A stretch of 6,712 nucleotides of DNA from Alphaproteobacteria bacterium. Lineage in GTDB: Bacteria > Pseudomonadota > Alphaproteobacteria > RF32 > CAG-239. The stretch is taken from contig JAGCOI010000012.1 in NCBI GenBank assembly GCA_017645485.1, positions 1-6,712 on the forward strand, in the 5' to 3' direction. The notes under the pieces were generated by a model. That model searched no databases. It was not told where the DNA came from and saw nothing but the letters and a program-made list of their open reading frames with translations. Every line of letters starts with the position of its first letter. Position 1 is the first letter of the stretch. Shown here in pieces: positions 5,129 to 6,712 of this stretch. The translations under genes and the position numbers were made by a program.

Positions 5129-5149
5129 ATACGACAGAATATGGCGCAC
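5129..5149. promoter_or_regulatory. Candidate operator (palindrome copy 3) between the nuclease and WYL genes
   Basis: ATACGAC at 5129-5135 differs by one base from the arm of copies 1 and 2 and equals the reverse complement of the right arm of copy 1. After seven AT-rich bases the right half reads GGCGCAC, which keeps only four of seven expected bases. On the minus strand it ends CGTATTAAG, giving the same CGTATT as the other two copies, upstream of the nuclease gene. On the plus strand it overlaps the predicted transcription start of the WYL gene. Confidence 0.35.
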
Positions 5150-5167
5150 AATATTCGTAAATTTCAA

Positions 5168-5173
5168 CAGAGG
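5168..5173 (+). promoter_or_regulatory. Ribosome binding site that decides the WYL regulator start
   Basis: CAGAGG lies six bases before ATG 5180. The in-frame ATG at 5141 has no such site, and the extra residues it would add do not resemble the family's N-terminus. Confidence 0.65.
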
Positions 5174-5179
5174 CACAAA

Positions 5180-6139
5180 ATGGCAAATTATGAAAAAATG
5201 TATGACTTGTTTGATTTAGCGCTTGCAATGCAAGAAACAAGCGAGGGTTTATCTTTAGAGGATATTCAGCAGAAATATAACGTTTCCCGCAGAACTGCCG
5301 AGCGTATGCGCAATGCTTTGATGACATATTTTCCGCAAATGGAAGAAGTATCAACCGGTGAGCGCACCAAACGTTGGCGAATTACAGAGCGCAGTTTGAA
5401 CAGTTTTATTTCGTTTTCCGCTGAAGAATTAGCCGTATTCAAAACCGCGATTGATAAATTAAAGCAAAGTAATTTAAAAGATAAAGCTGATACATTGGAA
5501 AAGGTGGAGATTAAACTGCGTAATCTGTTAAAACCTGAACAAAAGAACAAAATAGAAGTTGATGCTGAGGTATTGATGAAAGCTGAAGGCTTGGCATTAA
5601 ATCCCGGTCCCCGTATTAAACTTGATAAAGATATATTAAATACTTTGCGCCAAGCCATTCTTTCTTGTCATCATATCAAAATGAACTATCCGGCCGTTAA
5701 TACGGGCAATATACATACTTATAAACTTATCCCATATGGTTTTCTTTACGGGCAACGTAATCACTATTTGGTTGCCGCGCATAGTGACGGCTATGACAAC
5801 GGCAAAGCGCATAATTTTTTGCTTCAAAAGATTAAAAGCGTTGAAATACTGCCGGATGTTTTTGATAGTTCGGAATTTGATTTGCAAGAATATGCGCTTG
5901 AATCTTTTGGGGCATTTCACGAAGAACCGTTTGATGTGGAATGGCTGTTTAGTGCAGAAGTTGCAGATGAAGCAAAGAACTTTATTTTCCACCCGAAGCA
6001 AAAACTTATCAAAAATCCTGATGGAACATTAACAGTTAAATTCAAGGCTGGTGGCGCCAGAGAAATGGATTGGTTTTTATACACCTGGGGCGATGACGTA
6101 AAGGTTATCAAACCGAAGGATTGGTATGAGAAAAAATAA
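5180..6139 (+). CDS. HTH-WYL domain transcription regulator
   Basis: This 319-residue protein (numbering from 5180) begins with a DeoR/HTH_11-like winged helix-turn-helix, with LSLEDIQQKYNVSRRTAERMRNAL at about 24-47, including the recognition helix VSRRTAERMR. A helical linker follows (about 75-115). The WYL domain lies at about 150-215 with YKLIPYGFLYGQRNHYLVAAHSDG; the signature triplet is HYL (H195-Y196-L197) rather than WYL, a common variant. The C-terminal WCX region ends with GAREMDWFLYTWGDDVKVI. WYL proteins sense small molecules or nucleic acid and often control phage-defence or DNA-damage genes, usually as repressors or activators near their own gene. It is divergent from the PD-(D/E)XK nuclease. 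The start at 5180 is set by AGAGG six bases upstream. The palindrome at 5129-5149 lies at its predicted transcription start, which would fit self-regulation. The gene converges with the next one across a 5-base gap. The family call is firm and the regulated genes are inferred. Confidence 0.88.
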   Translation: MANYEKMYDLFDLALAMQETSEGLSLEDIQQKYNVSRRTAERMRNALMTYFPQMEEVSTGERTKRWRITERSLNSFISFSAEELAVFKTAIDKLKQSNLKDKADTLEKVEIKLRNLLKPEQKNKIEVDAEVLMKAEGLALNPGPRIKLDKDILNTLRQAILSCHHIKMNYPAVNTGNIHTYKLIPYGFLYGQRNHYLVAAHSDGYDNGKAHNFLLQKIKSVEILPDVFDSSEFDLQEYALESFGAFHEEPFDVEWLFSAEVADEAKNFIFHPKQKLIKNPDGTLTVKFKAGGAREMDWFLYTWGDDVKVIKPKDWYEKK

Positions 6140-6153
6140 AATACTTATTTTTC
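6130..6153. terminator. Possible bidirectional AT-only terminator at the convergent gene ends
   Basis: A run GAAAAAATAA (6130-6139) and TTATTTTTC (6145-6153) are near-perfect inverted repeats around a 5-base loop. The arms contain both stop codons (TAA at 6137-6139 and its minus-strand counterpart at 6145-6147). The stem has no internal G-C pair, so the structure is weak and the call tentative. Confidence 0.3.
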
Positions 6154-6711
6154 TTCAAGCAGTTTTTTAATTTGTTCATTGCGTGCATCTAAACGCTTCA
6201 TAATGTTGTGATAAAATGTCCACCATTCATTTTCATCTTGAGGCAAAGGTTCTTTGGAAAAATCATACTCATCAAGTGGATTGTTGTTCGTCAAACTCAA
6301 AACTTGACCATCTCTTACCCAGCTGTTATCAAGACAAAAGAATTTTGCATAATTTTCAAAAGTCCTAAACATTTTGAAAAAATCTTTATCTTCTTTAGAT
6401 ATTCCAAATAAGGGATTATTACCAGTAGAGAAGTCTTTTTCATACATTCTCCGAATACACTCGAGTGTTAAATCAAAGCGATCCTGAATTTTATCCGATA
6501 TTCCGCGCAACTGATTTATTGAACAATCATGGCGTGGAAACAGTATAAATCCACCGATTGTGTTGGCGTATTGCAAATATAATCCGATAAATTTTCTGTA
6601 CAAAGAGAAGCCTTTGTTTGGTTTTTCCATTATGCCTATTTTATTTAATTTAGTTTGTAAATTTTTTATTTCAGTATTCAATTCTTCTGGTTGATTTTGA
6701 ATACTTTCCAT
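6145..6711 (-). CDS. DUF6994-like protein of unknown function, N-terminus at or beyond the window edge
   Basis: At least 188 residues are visible. The core matches a family I recall as DUF6994: TIGGFILFP (51-59), SINQLRG (64-70), DRFDLTLECIRRMY (77-90), NPLFGI, then DFFKMFRTFENYAKFFCLDN and a C-terminal helix DARNEQIKKLLEEK. The function of this family is not known to me. It is seen as single genes scattered in accessory regions of many bacteria. The protein looks soluble, alpha-rich, with no signal peptide. The ATG at 6711 is one base from the window end, so its ribosome binding site cannot be checked and the frame may continue. Relatives have a longer N-terminal region before the TIGG block, which favours a true start outside. 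An internal ATG (M28) is another possibility. Its stop lies five bases from that of the WYL gene. Confidence 0.7.
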   Translation of the reverse strand: MESIQNQPEELNTEIKNLQTKLNKIGIMEKPNKGFSLYRKFIGLYLQYANTIGGFILFPRHDCSINQLRGISDKIQDRFDLTLECIRRMYEKDFSTGNNPLFGISKEDKDFFKMFRTFENYAKFFCLDNSWVRDGQVLSLTNNNPLDEYDFSKEPLPQDENEWWTFYHNIMKRLDARNEQIKKLLEEK

Positions 6712-6712
6712 G

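Noticed and set aside
5266..6001. Minus-strand open frames of 130 and 121 residues opposite the WYL gene
   Set aside because: They are shadows of a well-supported gene, with cysteine- and phenylalanine-rich composition, no ribosome binding sites and no family resemblance.

Overview
This is an AT-rich stretch of bacterial chromosome. The alanine racemase, the HAD phosphatase and the WYL regulator resemble proteins of AT-rich, host-associated (gut-type) Alphaproteobacteria. That placement is an impression from protein style, not a phylogeny. Housekeeping-type genes occupy the left third. The rest looks like an accessory island of small or nuclease-like genes. No rRNA, tRNA, CRISPR array or transposase was found, and no gene-free stretch exceeds 300 bases.

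Left part (about 1-2400, all + strand): the C-terminal end of a sodium-dependent (NSS-type) transporter, then a complete alanine racemase with its PLP lysine and catalytic tyrosine, then a HAD-superfamily phosphatase with a very strong ribosome binding site. The gap after the phosphatase (2383-2497) is packed with inverted repeats. At least one reads as a terminator for the minus-strand operon arriving from the other side.

Middle (2498-3517, - strand): a compact three-gene operon with overlapping genes. It encodes a 77-residue helical protein, an 88-residue beta-rich protein with a CPAWGCGK segment, and a DnaQ-like 3'-5' exonuclease fold. In the exonuclease the catalytic histidine of motif III is an asparagine. 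I do not recognise this combination.

Right part: a 104-residue protein made of four 18-residue repeats (beta-flower-like; 3646-3960, -), with its own terminator; a PD-(D/E)XK nuclease-superfamily protein (4019-5059, -); a divergently transcribed HTH-WYL transcription regulator (5180-6139, +); and, converging on it with a 5-base gap, a protein of a family I recall as DUF6994 that runs to the window edge (-).

A 21-bp imperfect palindrome (ATACGWC, 7 bases, then roughly the reverse complement) lies upstream of each of the three minus-strand transcription units. The third copy sits in the gap shared with the WYL gene, overlapping its predicted start of transcription. My working hypothesis is a small WYL-controlled nuclease or defence-type island. 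The architecture is seen in the sequence; the shared control and any defence role are inference.
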